The notes: generated from the sequence alone by a model not told the origin. DNA of 64,000 nt from Marinifilum fragile JCM 15579 (GCF_001310955.1 NZ_BAZX01000017.1:26928-90927), one strand, 5' to 3'. Counted from the first letter of the stretch, positions 17,107-26,974 are shown. A program made the numbers and translations.

Positions 17107-18756
17107 TCAACTGTGTTTTGCTACCAATGGAATTTTACGACCAAAGCCGAAAGCTTTAGATGAAACGCGCAATATTGGTGGAGTTTGAAATCGCTTATAC
17201 TCATTCATGTTAACCAAGCGGATTGCTTTTTCAACTGTTTGTTTTTCAAAACCATCAGCAATTATTTCTTTCGTAGACATATTTTTTTCGATATATCGGT
17301 ATAAAATGCCATCCAAAATATCGTAATCTGGCAATGAATCAGAATCTTTCTGATCTGGACGCAATTCTGCTGAAGGTGGTTTTACAATTGTATTTACCGG
17401 GATAATTTCTTGGTCTTTGTTCATGAACCAAGCCATTTTAAATACATCTGTTTTGTAAACATCACCCAAAACCGACAGGCCGCCGTTCATGTCACCATAT
17501 AAGGTTCCATACCCTACAGCCGCTTCACTTTTATTTGATGTATTTAATAATATATGGCCAAACTTATTCGATAATCCCATTACCAAAGTACCACGAATTC
17601 TGGCTTGTATGTTCTCTTCTGCAACATTAAATGGCAAGTCGCCAAAGCTAGGTTTTAATGCTTTCTGAAATTCTGAGAAAATTTCCTGAATGTTTACAAT
17701 TTCGTATTCAATACCTAAATTTTCCGCCAAATCAACAGCATCTTTAATCGAATGGTCGGAAGAAAACTCCGAAGGCATCAACAAAACGCGAACATTTTCT
17801 TTTCCCAAAGCTCTTTCGGCAAGCACTACGGTTACTGCAGAATCGATACCACCAGAAAGACCCAAAGTAGCTTGCTTAAAGCCCATTTTACCAAAATAAT
17901 CTTTCAGGCCAAGTACCAATGCATCATGAATTTTTTCGATATAGTCGACTTCAGCACTTTCAATTGCTTTGTCTTCTATCTCATTCATATCGACTACCTG
18001 GTAATCTTCTTCGAAATATTTTAGTCTGCAAGCCACATCACCTTTCGAGTTTAGAACCATTGAATCGCCATCGAAAATCAACTCGGTGTGAGCACCAATT
18101 TGGTTCACATAGATGATAGGCAAATTGTATCGTTCGATATTTGATTTTAGAATATTGGTTCTTAAATCTTGCTGGTTGTATGAAAATGGCGAAGCCGCAA
18201 TGTTTACAACAAAATCAGGATTCAATTTGTTCAGCTCCTCCATTGGTGAAACGGTGTAAAGCTCCGATTTGGCAAAGTTGTTATCGGTAGGTTGTTTTTC
18301 CCACAAATCTTCACATACCGTAATTGCAATTTTTTTGCCTTTGTATTCAACCAACGAGAATTCAGTATTAGGCTCGAAATATCTGTATTCATCAAATATA
18401 TCGTAGTTTGGCAACAGAGTTTTGTTGTGAATGCTTTCAATTTTTCCATTAGAAATAAAGAAAGCTGAATTGTACAAATTCTTTCCTTTGATATGTGGAT
18501 TGATTGAGGGACCACCCACTACAGCAGCAATGTCTGTGCACGCTTCAGCCACTTTTTGCAGAGCATCTTGTGTTCTTTCAATAAAATCTTTTCGCTCTAA
18601 TAAATCTTTAGGAGGATATCCACAGATGGCTAACTCCGAAAATACTACCAAATCAACATTTTCTTTTTTTGATTTTTCAATTGCAGAGATAATTTTCTCG
18701 GTGTTACTCTCGAAATTACCGATATGATAGTTTAACTGGGCTAATGCTATTTTCAT
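17107..18756 (-). CDS. nadE: Glutamine-dependent NAD+ synthase
   Basis: The 549-residue enzyme converts deamido-NAD+ to NAD+ with ATP, using ammonia released from glutamine. The N-terminal nitrilase-type amidase (about 1-250) shows the Glu-Lys-Cys triad: FSELAICGYPP, the Lys of LLPNYDIFDE and the Cys of ITVCEDLWE. The C-terminal synthetase (about 270-549) has the PP-loop GLSGGIDSAV and NTSNKSEAAVGYGT. Size is as expected for the bacterial two-domain form. It is divergent from gldB, the arrangement familiar from other gliding Bacteroidota. Confidence 0.95.
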   Translation of the reverse strand: MKIALAQLNYHIGNFESNTEKIISAIEKSKKENVDLVVFSELAICGYPPKDLLERKDFIERTQDALQKVAEACTDIAAVVGGPSINPHIKGKNLYNSAFFISNGKIESIHNKTLLPNYDIFDEYRYFEPNTEFSLVEYKGKKIAITVCEDLWEKQPTDNNFAKSELYTVSPMEELNKLNPDFVVNIAASPFSYNQQDLRTNILKSNIERYNLPIIYVNQIGAHTELIFDGDSMVLNSKGDVACRLKYFEEDYQVVDMNEIEDKAIESAEVDYIEKIHDALVLGLKDYFGKMGFKQATLGLSGGIDSAVTVVLAERALGKENVRVLLMPSEFSSDHSIKDAVDLAENLGIEYEIVNIQEIFSEFQKALKPSFGDLPFNVAEENIQARIRGTLVMGLSNKFGHILLNTSNKSEAAVGYGTLYGDMNGGLSVLGDVYKTDVFKMAWFMNKDQEIIPVNTIVKPPSAELRPDQKDSDSLPDYDILDGILYRYIEKNMSTKEIIADGFEKQTVEKAIRLVNMNEYKRFQTPPILRVSSKAFGFGRKIPLVAKHS

Positions 18757-18963
18757 TTCTATATATATTGTCTCGAATAAACTTTTGAATGCCTGATTGA
18801 GGCAATGGCAAATTTAGTTATAAAAAGGGAATGATTCCATTGTAAATTAAGATATCAATAGCTCAAAACTGAAGAATTTTTTTTTCTTTAAATTATGCTT
18901 TGTTTATTTTTGAGAATCATTATTGAGAAATTACTCGCAAAATCTATAAACCTGATAATCCAT

Positions 18964-19962
18964 ATGAACTACATTCAAAGAATTTCTGCACTATTAATGT
19001 GTGTGATTGTTTTATTCTCTTGTAATTCAAAAAAAACTCCAAACGTATCGCATATTTCTGTAGACCTCAATATCAAAAGATTTGATAAAGACTTGTTTGT
19101 ATTGAAAGAAACGCAGGATTTTGTTCAGTTTAAAACCAAATATTCTGATTTTCTTCCCCTGTTTAGTTACAAGGTAATTGGTTTGGGAAATCCTGATGAT
19201 CCCAATTATATGGAATATCTGAACAAATTCTTGGAAGATTCAACAATGAATGTAGTAGCCCGTAAGGTTGCTGAAGTATTTCCGGATTTATCGAAAGATG
19301 AGAAGGAGTTGGAACAGGCATTTAAATATTTGAAATATTATTTCCCGGAAAGAAATATCCCCGATGTTTATGCGCAAATTTCAGGATTTAATCAGTCGGT
19401 TGTGGTAGCCGATGATTTAATAGGAATTAGCTTGGACAAATATCTTGGCGAAGATTGTGAGTTTTATTCTTTGCTGGCAACTCCAATGTATGCAAGAAAA
19501 AATATGACTCCTGAACGTGTTTCGCAAGATGTGATTTTGGCTTATGGCTTAACCGAATTTCCTTTTACACCCAAAACCGATGATCTAATTAGTAATATGA
19601 TCTATCAAGGAAAAATCAGATATTTCCTGATGCACTTGATGCCAGAAAAATCGGAAGCAGATGCCATGAAATACACACAAGAGCAATTGGATTGGTGTAA
19701 AGAAAGTGAGGACCTGATTTGGGGATACATCATAGAACAAAAGCACTTGTTTACTACAGAATATCGTACCATTATAAAGTATATCAACGATGGACCTTTT
19801 ACACCTGGTATGCCGCAGGAATCTCCATCGAGAACGGGCATTTGGGCTGGTTTGCAAATTGTAAAAAAGTTTATGGAAAAGAACAAGGAATACACTTTGA
19901 GTGATTTGATGAAGGAAAATGATTACGGAATGATTTTGCGTAACTCATCTTATCAGCCATAA
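18964..19962 (+). CDS. gldB: Gliding motility lipoprotein GldB
   Basis: The 332-residue protein begins MNYIQRISALLMCVIVLFSC, a lipoprotein signal peptide with lipobox LFSC (Cys20); I chose ATG 18964 over an upstream in-frame start because it places this signal at the N-terminus. Family features include DLNIKRFDKDLF near the N-terminus and the MTPERVSQD / ETFPFTPKTDDL-like central segment. GldB is required for gliding and T9SS function in Flavobacterium. Its place beside nadE is conserved in related organisms. The molecular role is still not settled. The CN-hydrolase gene follows after 22 bp. Confidence 0.88.
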   Translation: MNYIQRISALLMCVIVLFSCNSKKTPNVSHISVDLNIKRFDKDLFVLKETQDFVQFKTKYSDFLPLFSYKVIGLGNPDDPNYMEYLNKFLEDSTMNVVARKVAEVFPDLSKDEKELEQAFKYLKYYFPERNIPDVYAQISGFNQSVVVADDLIGISLDKYLGEDCEFYSLLATPMYARKNMTPERVSQDVILAYGLTEFPFTPKTDDLISNMIYQGKIRYFLMHLMPEKSEADAMKYTQEQLDWCKESEDLIWGYIIEQKHLFTTEYRTIIKYINDGPFTPGMPQESPSRTGIWAGLQIVKKFMEKNKEYTLSDLMKENDYGMILRNSSYQP

Positions 19963-19984
19963 AAACGAACTTACCTTATTTGAT

Positions 19985-20758
19985 ATGAAACTTGCAATCA
20001 TTCAATTTGAGCCTAAGTTTGGGGATGTACTTCAAACAATCGATAAGTTAAAATCGCTACTAAAAAAGGCAAAAGAAGCAGATTTAGTTGTTTTGCCAGA
20101 ATTGGCTAATACGGGTTATAATTTTGATTCCAAAGAACAGGCTTTTAATTTATCCGAAACAATTAACGAGAGTGTTTTTCTCACATTTTTAAAGGATGCC
20201 TGCAAGGAGTATCAATTTGCTGTGGCAACAGGTTATTCTGAAAAGGAGGGAACAAAGCTTTATAATTCCTCGGTATTAATAGATGAAACTGGAGTAATAT
20301 CTGTTTATAGAAAGTTGCACCTTTTTATGAATGAGAAGAATATTTTTGAGCCAGGCAATATAGATTTATCGGTAATCGATTACAAGGGAGTAAAATTGGG
20401 AATGCTGGTATGTTTCGATTGGATGTTTCCTGAAACGTGGAGAAAACTGGCATTGCTAGGAGCCGAATTGATTCTTCATCCTTCTAACCTGGTTTTGCCA
20501 TATGCACAATCGGTTATTCCTTCCTACTCATTGGTAAATAGAGTATTTATCGCTACAGCAAATAGAATAGGAAAGGAAAAAGAGCTTACTTTTACTGGAC
20601 AATCAATTATTACAGGTACAAAAGGAGAGGTATTGGCAAAAGCAGGCCTTTCAGAAGAAATACTTATGGTTGAAATAGATCCTAAAAAGGCAGAAGACAA
20701 AATGATTACTCCTTTAAATGACGCATTTAAGGACAGACGAACTGATATTTACGAATAA
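19985..20758 (+). CDS. Nitrilase-superfamily (carbon-nitrogen hydrolase) amidase
   Basis: The 257-residue protein is a single-domain CN hydrolase. The triad residues are the Glu of VVLPELANTGYNF, the Lys of VYRKLHLFMNEK and the Cys of GMLVCFDWMFPETWR. It is close in pattern to omega-amidase/aliphatic amidase branches, but the substrate cannot be told from sequence. It lies between gldB and the 5-formyl-THF cyclo-ligase with short gaps (22 and 9 bp), so it is likely in one operon. Confidence 0.85.
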   Translation: MKLAIIQFEPKFGDVLQTIDKLKSLLKKAKEADLVVLPELANTGYNFDSKEQAFNLSETINESVFLTFLKDACKEYQFAVATGYSEKEGTKLYNSSVLIDETGVISVYRKLHLFMNEKNIFEPGNIDLSVIDYKGVKLGMLVCFDWMFPETWRKLALLGAELILHPSNLVLPYAQSVIPSYSLVNRVFIATANRIGKEKELTFTGQSIITGTKGEVLAKAGLSEEILMVEIDPKKAEDKMITPLNDAFKDRRTDIYE

Positions 20759-20767
20759 CACAGATAC

Positions 20768-21316
20768 ATGGACACAACAAATATTGACGATCAAAAAAGA
20801 AGAATCAGGAAAGAGATAAAACTGATGAAGCAGGATTACTCTATAAAACAATTGAAGGAAATGTCTGTTCCTATTTTAAAGAAATTGGAGGAATTGCCGG
20901 AATTTGAAGAAGCAAAAACTGTAATGCTTTATTGGTCGATGAGCGATGAAGTGTTCTCACACGATTTTGTTTGTAAATGGGCCAGTAAGAAAAAAGTAAT
21001 TTTGCCTTGTGTTAAAGGACAAACCTTAGATTTAAAAGTGTTTAAAGGAACTGAGAATTTGATTGAAGGTGAGAATTATGGAATTCCAGAACCTGATGGG
21101 CCAGTATTTATGGATGAAGATGAGATTGATTTAATTCTGATTCCGGGTGTTGCCTTTGACAAAGAGAATAATCGAATGGGAAGAGGAAAAGCATACTACG
21201 ATCGTCTGCTTCAATCGCTAAGTGCATTTAAGGTTGGAATTTGTTTTGATTTTCAAGTTTTGGATCATGTTCCAATTGATGAGCATGATATAAAAATGAA
21301 TTGTATCGTCTACTAG
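20768..21316 (+). CDS. 5-formyltetrahydrofolate cyclo-ligase
   Basis: The 182-residue enzyme converts 5-formyl-THF to 5,10-methenyl-THF with ATP. The C-terminal signature LILIPGVAFD, then NRMGRGKAYYDRLL, is the family motif, and the N-terminal Lys/Arg-rich helix (KRRIRKEIKLMKQ) binds nucleotide in relatives. Length is typical. It starts 9 bp after the amidase gene and is followed by a strong terminator. Confidence 0.92.
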   Translation: MDTTNIDDQKRRIRKEIKLMKQDYSIKQLKEMSVPILKKLEELPEFEEAKTVMLYWSMSDEVFSHDFVCKWASKKKVILPCVKGQTLDLKVFKGTENLIEGENYGIPEPDGPVFMDEDEIDLILIPGVAFDKENNRMGRGKAYYDRLLQSLSAFKVGICFDFQVLDHVPIDEHDIKMNCIVY

Positions 21317-21332
21317 ATTTAGAAATAAAAAA

Positions 21333-21358
21333 GCCAGTGATCTTATCACTGGCTTTTT
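21333..21358. terminator. Bidirectional intrinsic terminator
   Basis: GCCAGTGAT (21333-21341) pairs perfectly with ATCACTGGC (21345-21353) around a 3-base loop. It is flanked by A-rich and T-rich runs, so it can end both the + strand cyclo-ligase transcript and the minus-strand ferredoxin transcript. Confidence 0.85.
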
Positions 21359-21378
21359 AAATATCGGTTATTCTGCGA

Positions 21379-21549
21379 TTATTCAGCGTGAATAGCTTCT
21401 ACTGGACAAGCGTCAACACAAGTACCACAATCAGTACAAAGATCTGCGTCGATTACATAGCGCTCATCACCCATAGAGATAGCTTCAACAGGACATTCTC
21501 CTTCACAAGAACCGCATGAAATACAGTCGTCGTTAATTACGTAAGCCAT
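21379..21549 (-). CDS. 2x[4Fe-4S] ferredoxin (56 residues)
   Basis: This 56-residue protein carries two cluster motifs, CISCGSCEGECP and CTDCGTCVDACP, each followed by VEAI. This is the bacterial (clostridial-type) low-potential ferredoxin fold with an internal repeat. It is an electron carrier in the cytosol, for example for pyruvate- or 2-oxoacid:ferredoxin oxidoreductases. The ATG start gives MAYVINDDC, standard for the family. It is monocistronic with its own terminator. Confidence 0.95.
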   Translation of the reverse strand: MAYVINDDCISCGSCEGECPVEAISMGDERYVIDADLCTDCGTCVDACPVEAIHAE

Positions 21550-21746
21550 TTTATTTTAATTTTAGTGTTAATACTAATGCAAATGTAATATCATATTTTT
21601 AATGGAGAAACAATTTATTCAGGAATTCCTTTATTTTGAAACAGATTAAATAATGAACAATAACAAAATATCAAACCTAATTTACAGTATTAAAGATGAT
21701 TGAGTCTTTTATTTTTACATTTAAATCAAAAAAATAAGCTATTTGT

Positions 21747-22919
21747 TCAAATAGGATATTGCCATCCAGCCATTACGCCCATTGATGTTAGTAGTGCTTT
21801 TTCGTTTGCTTCAAAATTTGGAGTATGCAATGATCCTTCCTTATCTGATTTAACTCCAAATCGATAAAAAGTAACTGGGTACTTTTGGGAATAAAAACCA
21901 AAATCTTCAGTAGTCATTCTAATATCCATGTTTACAACTCTATCTTCACCAATTAAAGAAATGGCATCAGCTTTTGCCTGATCGGTGTATGTTTCGTGAT
22001 TTACCAAAAATGGATAACCGTGTTTGATATCCACTTTACATTCGGCTCCCATTCCTTTTGCTGTGGATTGAGCAATGTCAGTAATTAACTGTTTGGCTTT
22101 AGCTCTCCACTCTTCGTTCATGGTTCTGAAAGTACCAGCAATTTTAACCTCTTCCGGGATAATGTTGGTTGCTCCATTGGCTTCAATTTTTCCAAATGAT
22201 AACACGGTTGGAATTCTGGCATCGCAATGTCTGCTAACAATTTGTTGCAGAGCTACTATAATATGTGAGGCAATTAATACATTGTCGGTGCAACGATGAG
22301 GCATGGCAGCATGTCCTCCTTTGCCTTTTACGGTTAGGTAAATTTCATCTCCGGAAGCCATGTACATTCCTGATCTGAAACCTACTGTTCCCGTAGGCAT
22401 GTCAGGTAGAACGTGTGCACCAAGAATCCATTCAGGTTCGGGTTGTAAGGCTCCTTCTTCCATCATTAGTCTGGCTCCGCCTGGCAATAATTCTTCTCCA
22501 GGTTGAAAAATCAATAGGATAGTGCCTTCCCATTCAGTTTTAAATTGGTTTAAAATTTTAGCAGCACCCAGCAAACTTGCCATATGCATATCGTGACCAC
22601 AAGCATGCATCACCCCATCGTTTTTAGAACAATATTTATTTTCAGAATTTTCATTAATTGGCAAGGCATCCATATCAGAGCGCAATGCAATTACCTTTTT
22701 GGATGGATTTTTTCCTTCAATTTTACCGACAATACCTGTTTTTACGAATCCATTGGTATATGGAATTCCATATTCATCCAGCTTTGCCTGTATGTATTCT
22801 GAAGTTTTAAATTCTTCAAATGATAATTCGGGATTTTGATGCAAATGAGCACGAATATCAATAATCTCTGTTTCGATTGATTGTGCAAATTCCTGTATTT
22901 GATTTTTTAAATTGGTCAT
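21747..22919 (-). CDS. M20 family metallo-amidohydrolase (hippurate hydrolase-like)
   Basis: The 390-residue zinc enzyme has IRAHLHQNPELSFEEF near the N-terminus, LRSDMDALPI, the metal-binding MHACGHDMHMASLLGAA, the FQPGEE motif and a late MTTEDFGFYSQ motif. The pattern matches the amidohydrolase/IAA-amino acid hydrolase/hippuricase group, which cleave N-acyl amino acids. No signal peptide, so it is cytosolic. Substrate is not determined. Confidence 0.9.
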   Translation of the reverse strand: MTNLKNQIQEFAQSIETEIIDIRAHLHQNPELSFEEFKTSEYIQAKLDEYGIPYTNGFVKTGIVGKIEGKNPSKKVIALRSDMDALPINENSENKYCSKNDGVMHACGHDMHMASLLGAAKILNQFKTEWEGTILLIFQPGEELLPGGARLMMEEGALQPEPEWILGAHVLPDMPTGTVGFRSGMYMASGDEIYLTVKGKGGHAAMPHRCTDNVLIASHIIVALQQIVSRHCDARIPTVLSFGKIEANGATNIIPEEVKIAGTFRTMNEEWRAKAKQLITDIAQSTAKGMGAECKVDIKHGYPFLVNHETYTDQAKADAISLIGEDRVVNMDIRMTTEDFGFYSQKYPVTFYRFGVKSDKEGSLHTPNFEANEKALLTSMGVMAGWQYPI

Positions 22920-23229
22920 AGTTGTGGTTAATGAATATATTTAATCTCGAAAATAAACAATTTAATTGAGCTCAGCTTATTTTACTTTCATACAAAGCTA
23001 AGAATACTTTATAATTTGCTATAAATATTATTGGAGCTGGTACGGTTATTGAATTGTCTACAAAGCTTACGAGAGTAGAATGGGCTTAACAAGTATTTAA
23101 CTATATTTCGTATGGTAATCGATTAAAAATGTTTAGTTTTGTATGATTTCTGAATTTTTCAGGAAAAAAATAAACTCTTTTGAGACTTTATCGTATTAAA
23201 CAAAAGTTGATAAAAAATATTAGTAAGTT
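22920..23229. other. Divergent intergenic region (310 bp)
   Basis: This AT-rich gap separates the M20 hydrolase and the DUF1573 gene. It holds a TAGTTTTG element (23134-23141) facing the DUF1573 gene. I see no hairpin, riboswitch or small gene in it. Confidence 0.4.
23134..23141 (+). promoter_or_regulatory. Possible -7 promoter element for the DUF1573 gene
   Basis: TAGTTTTG matches TAnnTTTG, about 90 bases before the start codon. No clear -33 TTTG was found at the expected distance. Confidence 0.35.
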
Positions 23230-24327
23230 ATGAATAGAAAAATAATTTTCTTGTTGGCAGTAGTTCTTTGTGGAAGTGTAGCTTTTGCTAATGCCCAAAA
23301 TACGAAACCAGTAATGAAATTCGCTTCTAAAACACACGATTTTGGAACTTTTAAAGAAGAGTTGGGGAAACAAGTTTACTCTTTTGAATTTGTAAATGAA
23401 GGAAAACAGCCTATTATTATCAATCAGGTTCGTTCTTCTTGTGGTTGTACTTCTCCAGATTGGACCAAGAAGCCTGTTGCTCCAGGACAAAAAGGATTCA
23501 TTAAAGCAACTTTTGATCCTAAAAATCGTCCAGGGCCTTTTAACAAATCTATCACAATAACTGCGAATACGAATCCTTCAATAACTATATTAAGAATTAA
23601 AGGAACAGTAACACCTAGGGTTAAAACAATTGCTGATCTTTATCCAAGATTAATGGAAGGGTTGCGATTGAAGAATAATCATTTATCGCTAACTAAGGTT
23701 AAAAATACAGAGATTAAAGAGGGAGCATTAGAAGTATATAATGATAGCAATGAAGATATTAGTATTGCATTTAAAAGAATGCCTGCACATCTTCAGTTAA
23801 AAATGGTTCCTGAAAAGCTGGCCCCTAAGCAAAAAGGTAAAATTGTTGCATTATACGATGGGGGAAAGAAAAATGATTGGGGATTTGTTACAGATTACAT
23901 GGATTTAATCGTGAACCAAAAACATAAGCCTGGTCAAAGAATTATTGTAAGTGCTAATATTGTTGAAGATTTCGCAAGATTAACAGAAGAAGAGAAGAGT
24001 GTTGCTCCTAAGGTTGAGTTCACTGAAAAAGTTTTTGACTTTGGAGAACTAACCCAAGGACAGAATGCCGAGCATGTTTTTACCATGAAAAACAATGGTG
24101 CCTCTGACTTAATTATTCGTAAAACAAAATCTTCTTGTGGTTGCACAGCCATTGCTCCTCAAGCAAAAATTATTAAAGCAGGAGAGGAAACAGAAATTAA
24201 GGTTGTCTTTAATTCAAGAGGAAAAAGAGGGCGTCAAAACAAATTGATTACCGTAATTACGAATGATCCGATTCATTCAGAAGTGAATTTAAGAGTAAGA
24301 GGTAATGTTATCATGCCCAAGAGCTAA
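23230..24327 (+). CDS. Secreted protein with two DUF1573 domains
   Basis: The 365-residue protein has a signal peptide ending SVAFANA before Gln. Two DUF1573 (Ig-like) domains lie at about 30-130 and 255-360, each with the hallmark HDFGTFKE / FDFGELTQG strand and the RSSCGCTSP / KSSCGCTAI cysteine pair. The middle section (about 135-250) is a related sandwich without the Cys pair. DUF1573 proteins are widespread exported proteins of Bacteroidota; no biochemical role is established. It is monocistronic, with a strong terminator after it. Confidence 0.88.
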   Translation: MNRKIIFLLAVVLCGSVAFANAQNTKPVMKFASKTHDFGTFKEELGKQVYSFEFVNEGKQPIIINQVRSSCGCTSPDWTKKPVAPGQKGFIKATFDPKNRPGPFNKSITITANTNPSITILRIKGTVTPRVKTIADLYPRLMEGLRLKNNHLSLTKVKNTEIKEGALEVYNDSNEDISIAFKRMPAHLQLKMVPEKLAPKQKGKIVALYDGGKKNDWGFVTDYMDLIVNQKHKPGQRIIVSANIVEDFARLTEEEKSVAPKVEFTEKVFDFGELTQGQNAEHVFTMKNNGASDLIIRKTKSSCGCTAIAPQAKIIKAGEETEIKVVFNSRGKRGRQNKLITVITNDPIHSEVNLRVRGNVIMPKS

Positions 24328-24349
24328 GAAAATATGATTTGAAATATGA

Positions 24350-24376
24350 GCCTTTCAGTTTCTGAAAGGCTTTTTT
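24350..24376 (+). terminator. Intrinsic terminator after the DUF1573 gene
   Basis: GCCTTTCAG (24350-24358) pairs perfectly with CTGAAAGGC (24362-24370), loop ttt, then six T. Confidence 0.88.
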
Positions 24377-24488
24377 ATGTGCTAATTTTAAGAGTTGCTA
24401 ACAAACATATGCACTTTTCTTGATGTTTGCAGATGGCTTAAGTACTAAATTTATAACTTCGCATACATAACAATTAGATCAAAGAATC

Positions 24489-25619
24489 ATGTCAGATAAA
24501 AATAAGAAACAGGATCATATCGAGAATGATCCTTCATATAAGGGATTACAAGTAAATTCAGGAATAAGTCAACCACCTTCAATCAATCCTCGAATAGCTG
24601 AGCGTTTAAAGAAAAACAAACGCAAAAAATATACTGTTGACGATTTCGTAAAAGGAATTTTAGATGGCGATAGAGGGATATTGAGCCAGGCAATTACATT
24701 GATTGAAAGTTCTAAATTTGAGCATCAGAAAATTGCCCAGGAAATTATTGAAAAATGTTTGCCGTATTCTGGCAAATCGGTTCGTATTGGGGTTACTGGT
24801 GTTCCAGGTGCTGGAAAGAGTACTTTTATTGAAGCCTTTGGCAAGCATGTAACCGGACAAGGACACAAGTTGGCAGTGTTGGCTATTGACCCTAGTAGTG
24901 AAAGAAGCAAAGGAAGTATCCTGGGAGATAAAACCAGAATGGAAGAACTTTCAGTAGATCAAAATGCATACATTCGTCCTTCTCCATCGGCAGGATCCTT
25001 GGGAGGTGTGGCTCGTAAAACCCGCGAAAGTTTAATTTTGTGTGAAGCTGCAGGATTTGATACCATTCTGATTGAAACAGTCGGTGTTGGACAATCGGAA
25101 ACAGCAGTTCACTCTATGGTGGATTTCTTCCTTTTGATAAAAATTGCAGGTGCTGGTGATGAGTTGCAAGGAATCAAAAGAGGGATTATGGAAATGGCAG
25201 ATTTAATTTCCATTAACAAGGCTGATGGAAATAATATACACAAAGCGCAATTGGCAAGGGTGCAATTCGAAAATGCGCTTCACTTGTTCCCAAAATCGCC
25301 ATCAGGCTGGTCTCCAAAAGTTTTAACTTGTTCTGCAATTGAAAAAACAGGGATTGATAAAATTTGGGATACCATTATGGATTATTGCAGCCATACACAG
25401 CAAAACGGTTATTTTGAGCAAAGAAGAAGTGAGCAAGCCAAATACTGGATGTATGAAACCATTAATGAGCAATTAAAGGATGGTTTTTACCAGAAACAGT
25501 TGATTAAAGAACAGATTCCAGAATTTGAAAATAAAGTTTTAAATGATGAAATGAGTTCTTTTGTTGCAGCATTTAAATTATTGAATGCCTATTTTCAGGA
25601 TATCAAGAATAAAGAGTAA
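24489..25619 (+). CDS. meaB: Methylmalonyl-CoA mutase-associated GTPase MeaB
   Basis: The 376-residue G protein protects and gates methylmalonyl-CoA mutase during adenosylcobalamin loading. The P-loop is GVTGVPGAGKSTFIEAFG (about residues 99-116). It also has LAIDPSSERSKGSILGDKTRM, the ETVGVGQSE switch and the SINKADG base-recognition motif. The N-terminal 60 residues are a polar extension, and the C-terminal helix supports dimerisation. The mutase genes are not in this window. It implies propionate/succinate interconversion through methylmalonyl-CoA. Confidence 0.93.
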   Translation: MSDKNKKQDHIENDPSYKGLQVNSGISQPPSINPRIAERLKKNKRKKYTVDDFVKGILDGDRGILSQAITLIESSKFEHQKIAQEIIEKCLPYSGKSVRIGVTGVPGAGKSTFIEAFGKHVTGQGHKLAVLAIDPSSERSKGSILGDKTRMEELSVDQNAYIRPSPSAGSLGGVARKTRESLILCEAAGFDTILIETVGVGQSETAVHSMVDFFLLIKIAGAGDELQGIKRGIMEMADLISINKADGNNIHKAQLARVQFENALHLFPKSPSGWSPKVLTCSAIEKTGIDKIWDTIMDYCSHTQQNGYFEQRRSEQAKYWMYETINEQLKDGFYQKQLIKEQIPEFENKVLNDEMSSFVAAFKLLNAYFQDIKNKE

Positions 25620-25710
25620 ATCGATACGTATATCGAAAATCGTTTCGATTACACGTTTATTTTGGTAGATTTAGGAATTCATAATTATTAACACACAAAA
25701 TACCGTACAC

Positions 25711-26805
25711 ATGAAAAAGTTATTTATCGCCATAGCAGCGATTGGTTTATTTTTTACTTCTTGTAATCAAGGTGAACAATTTAAGCTAACTGGTAATATA
25801 TCAGGACAATCAGAAGGTAAAGTATACCTTTCAAAAGTTCAGGATAATGAATTGGTAAAAATCGATTCGGCAGAATTAAAGGAAGGCGTTTTTGAATTTG
25901 TTGGAACTGTTGCTTCTCCTCAGAGATATTTTATTCAATTGGATGGTAAAAAAGAAGCAATTCAATTTTTTGTAGAAAATGCGAATATTGAAATTAGTGC
26001 TGATGCTGAGAAATTGGCTGAAGCTAAAGTGGTAGGTTCTGCAGAGCAAGATGTGTACGTAGCATATCAAGAATCACAAAAGGTTTTTAATGAAAAAAAC
26101 ATGAATCTGCGTAAAGAGTATATGGCTGCCAGAAATGCTCAAGATCAGGCAAAAATGGATTCTATCAGAGAGGTTGCAATGAAAATGGAAGAAGAAGTAG
26201 ATGCTGTAACCGATGAATTTTTAAAGAATAATGCAACATCAGTTGTTTCTGGTTTTATTAAATACAGAATGACAGGAGGAATGGAGCTTGCAAAGATGGA
26301 AGAAATGTACAATGCAATGCCTGAAAATGTAAAAGCTTCTATTTATGGTGTTAAAATCAAAGATAAAATTGACTTATTAAATAGTGTAGCTGTTGGTAAA
26401 ACTGCTCCTGATTTTACTTTGAATACTCCTGAAGATACTCCACTTAGTCTTTCTTCATTAAAAGGGAAAGTAGTTGTTATTGACTTCTGGGCATCATGGT
26501 GTGGTCCTTGTAGAAGAGAAAATCCACATATGGTTGAACTGTATAAGGAAGTTAACGAAAGAGGAGTTGAATTCTTGGGAGTTTCTCTAGATAAGGATAA
26601 AGACAAGTGGTTAAAAGCCATTGAAGATGACGGTTTGATTTGGAAGCATGTTTCTGACCTGAAATATTGGAATTCTGAAGCAGCTAAAATGTATGGAATT
26701 AGTGGTATTCCTGCTACAGTTCTTCTTGATCAAAATGGTGTAATTGTAGCTAAAAACTTAAGAAGTGCTGAATTGAAAGTAGAAATTGAAAAATTACTTC
26801 AATAG
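25711..26805 (+). CDS. TlpA-like thioredoxin lipoprotein with DUF4369-type N-terminal domain
   Basis: The 364-residue protein has a lipoprotein signal (AIGLFFTSC, lipid on Cys18). The first part (about 25-110; FKLTGNISGQSEGKVYLS and GVFEFVGTV) matches the DUF4369 pattern, a helical linker rich in Lys/Glu follows (about 110-220), and the C-terminal thioredoxin fold (about 230-364) contains the active site DFWASWCGPCRRENPH and the cis-Pro in GIPATVLLD. It probably acts as a membrane-anchored periplasmic thiol-disulfide reductase. Such proteins are abundant in Bacteroidota and their partners are mostly unknown. Confidence 0.92.
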   Translation: MKKLFIAIAAIGLFFTSCNQGEQFKLTGNISGQSEGKVYLSKVQDNELVKIDSAELKEGVFEFVGTVASPQRYFIQLDGKKEAIQFFVENANIEISADAEKLAEAKVVGSAEQDVYVAYQESQKVFNEKNMNLRKEYMAARNAQDQAKMDSIREVAMKMEEEVDAVTDEFLKNNATSVVSGFIKYRMTGGMELAKMEEMYNAMPENVKASIYGVKIKDKIDLLNSVAVGKTAPDFTLNTPEDTPLSLSSLKGKVVVIDFWASWCGPCRRENPHMVELYKEVNERGVEFLGVSLDKDKDKWLKAIEDDGLIWKHVSDLKYWNSEAAKMYGISGIPATVLLDQNGVIVAKNLRSAELKVEIEKLLQ

Positions 26806-26827
26806 TATATTTAAGATATTAAGGTTG

Positions 26828-26857
26828 GCCCGATGGATTCTTTCTATCGGGCTTTTT
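26828..26857 (+). terminator. Intrinsic terminator after the TlpA-like gene
   Basis: GCCCGAT (26828-26834) pairs with ATCGGGC (26846-26852), followed by five T. Confidence 0.85.
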
Positions 26858-26945
26858 GTTTGTAATAGGAATTTGACTAAATTCATTATTCTGAATCATG
26901 CAATAAAACAGCTATGCTTTGAGTCATTTTTAGCGAGGATTTCAA

Positions 26946-26974
26946 TTGTTGATTCGAAAAAATATTTACTTTTG
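26946..26974 (+). promoter_or_regulatory. Promoter of the metal-importer operon
   Basis: TACTTTTG (26967-26974) matches the TAnnTTTG -7 element, with TTG (26946-26948) 18 bases upstream. The distance to the znuA-like start is about 40 bases. I could not identify a convincing Fur/Zur palindrome over it. Confidence 0.5.

Noticed and set aside
17752..18024. Plus-strand open frames inside nadE
   Set aside because: They lie wholly within a well-supported gene and show no protein family features.
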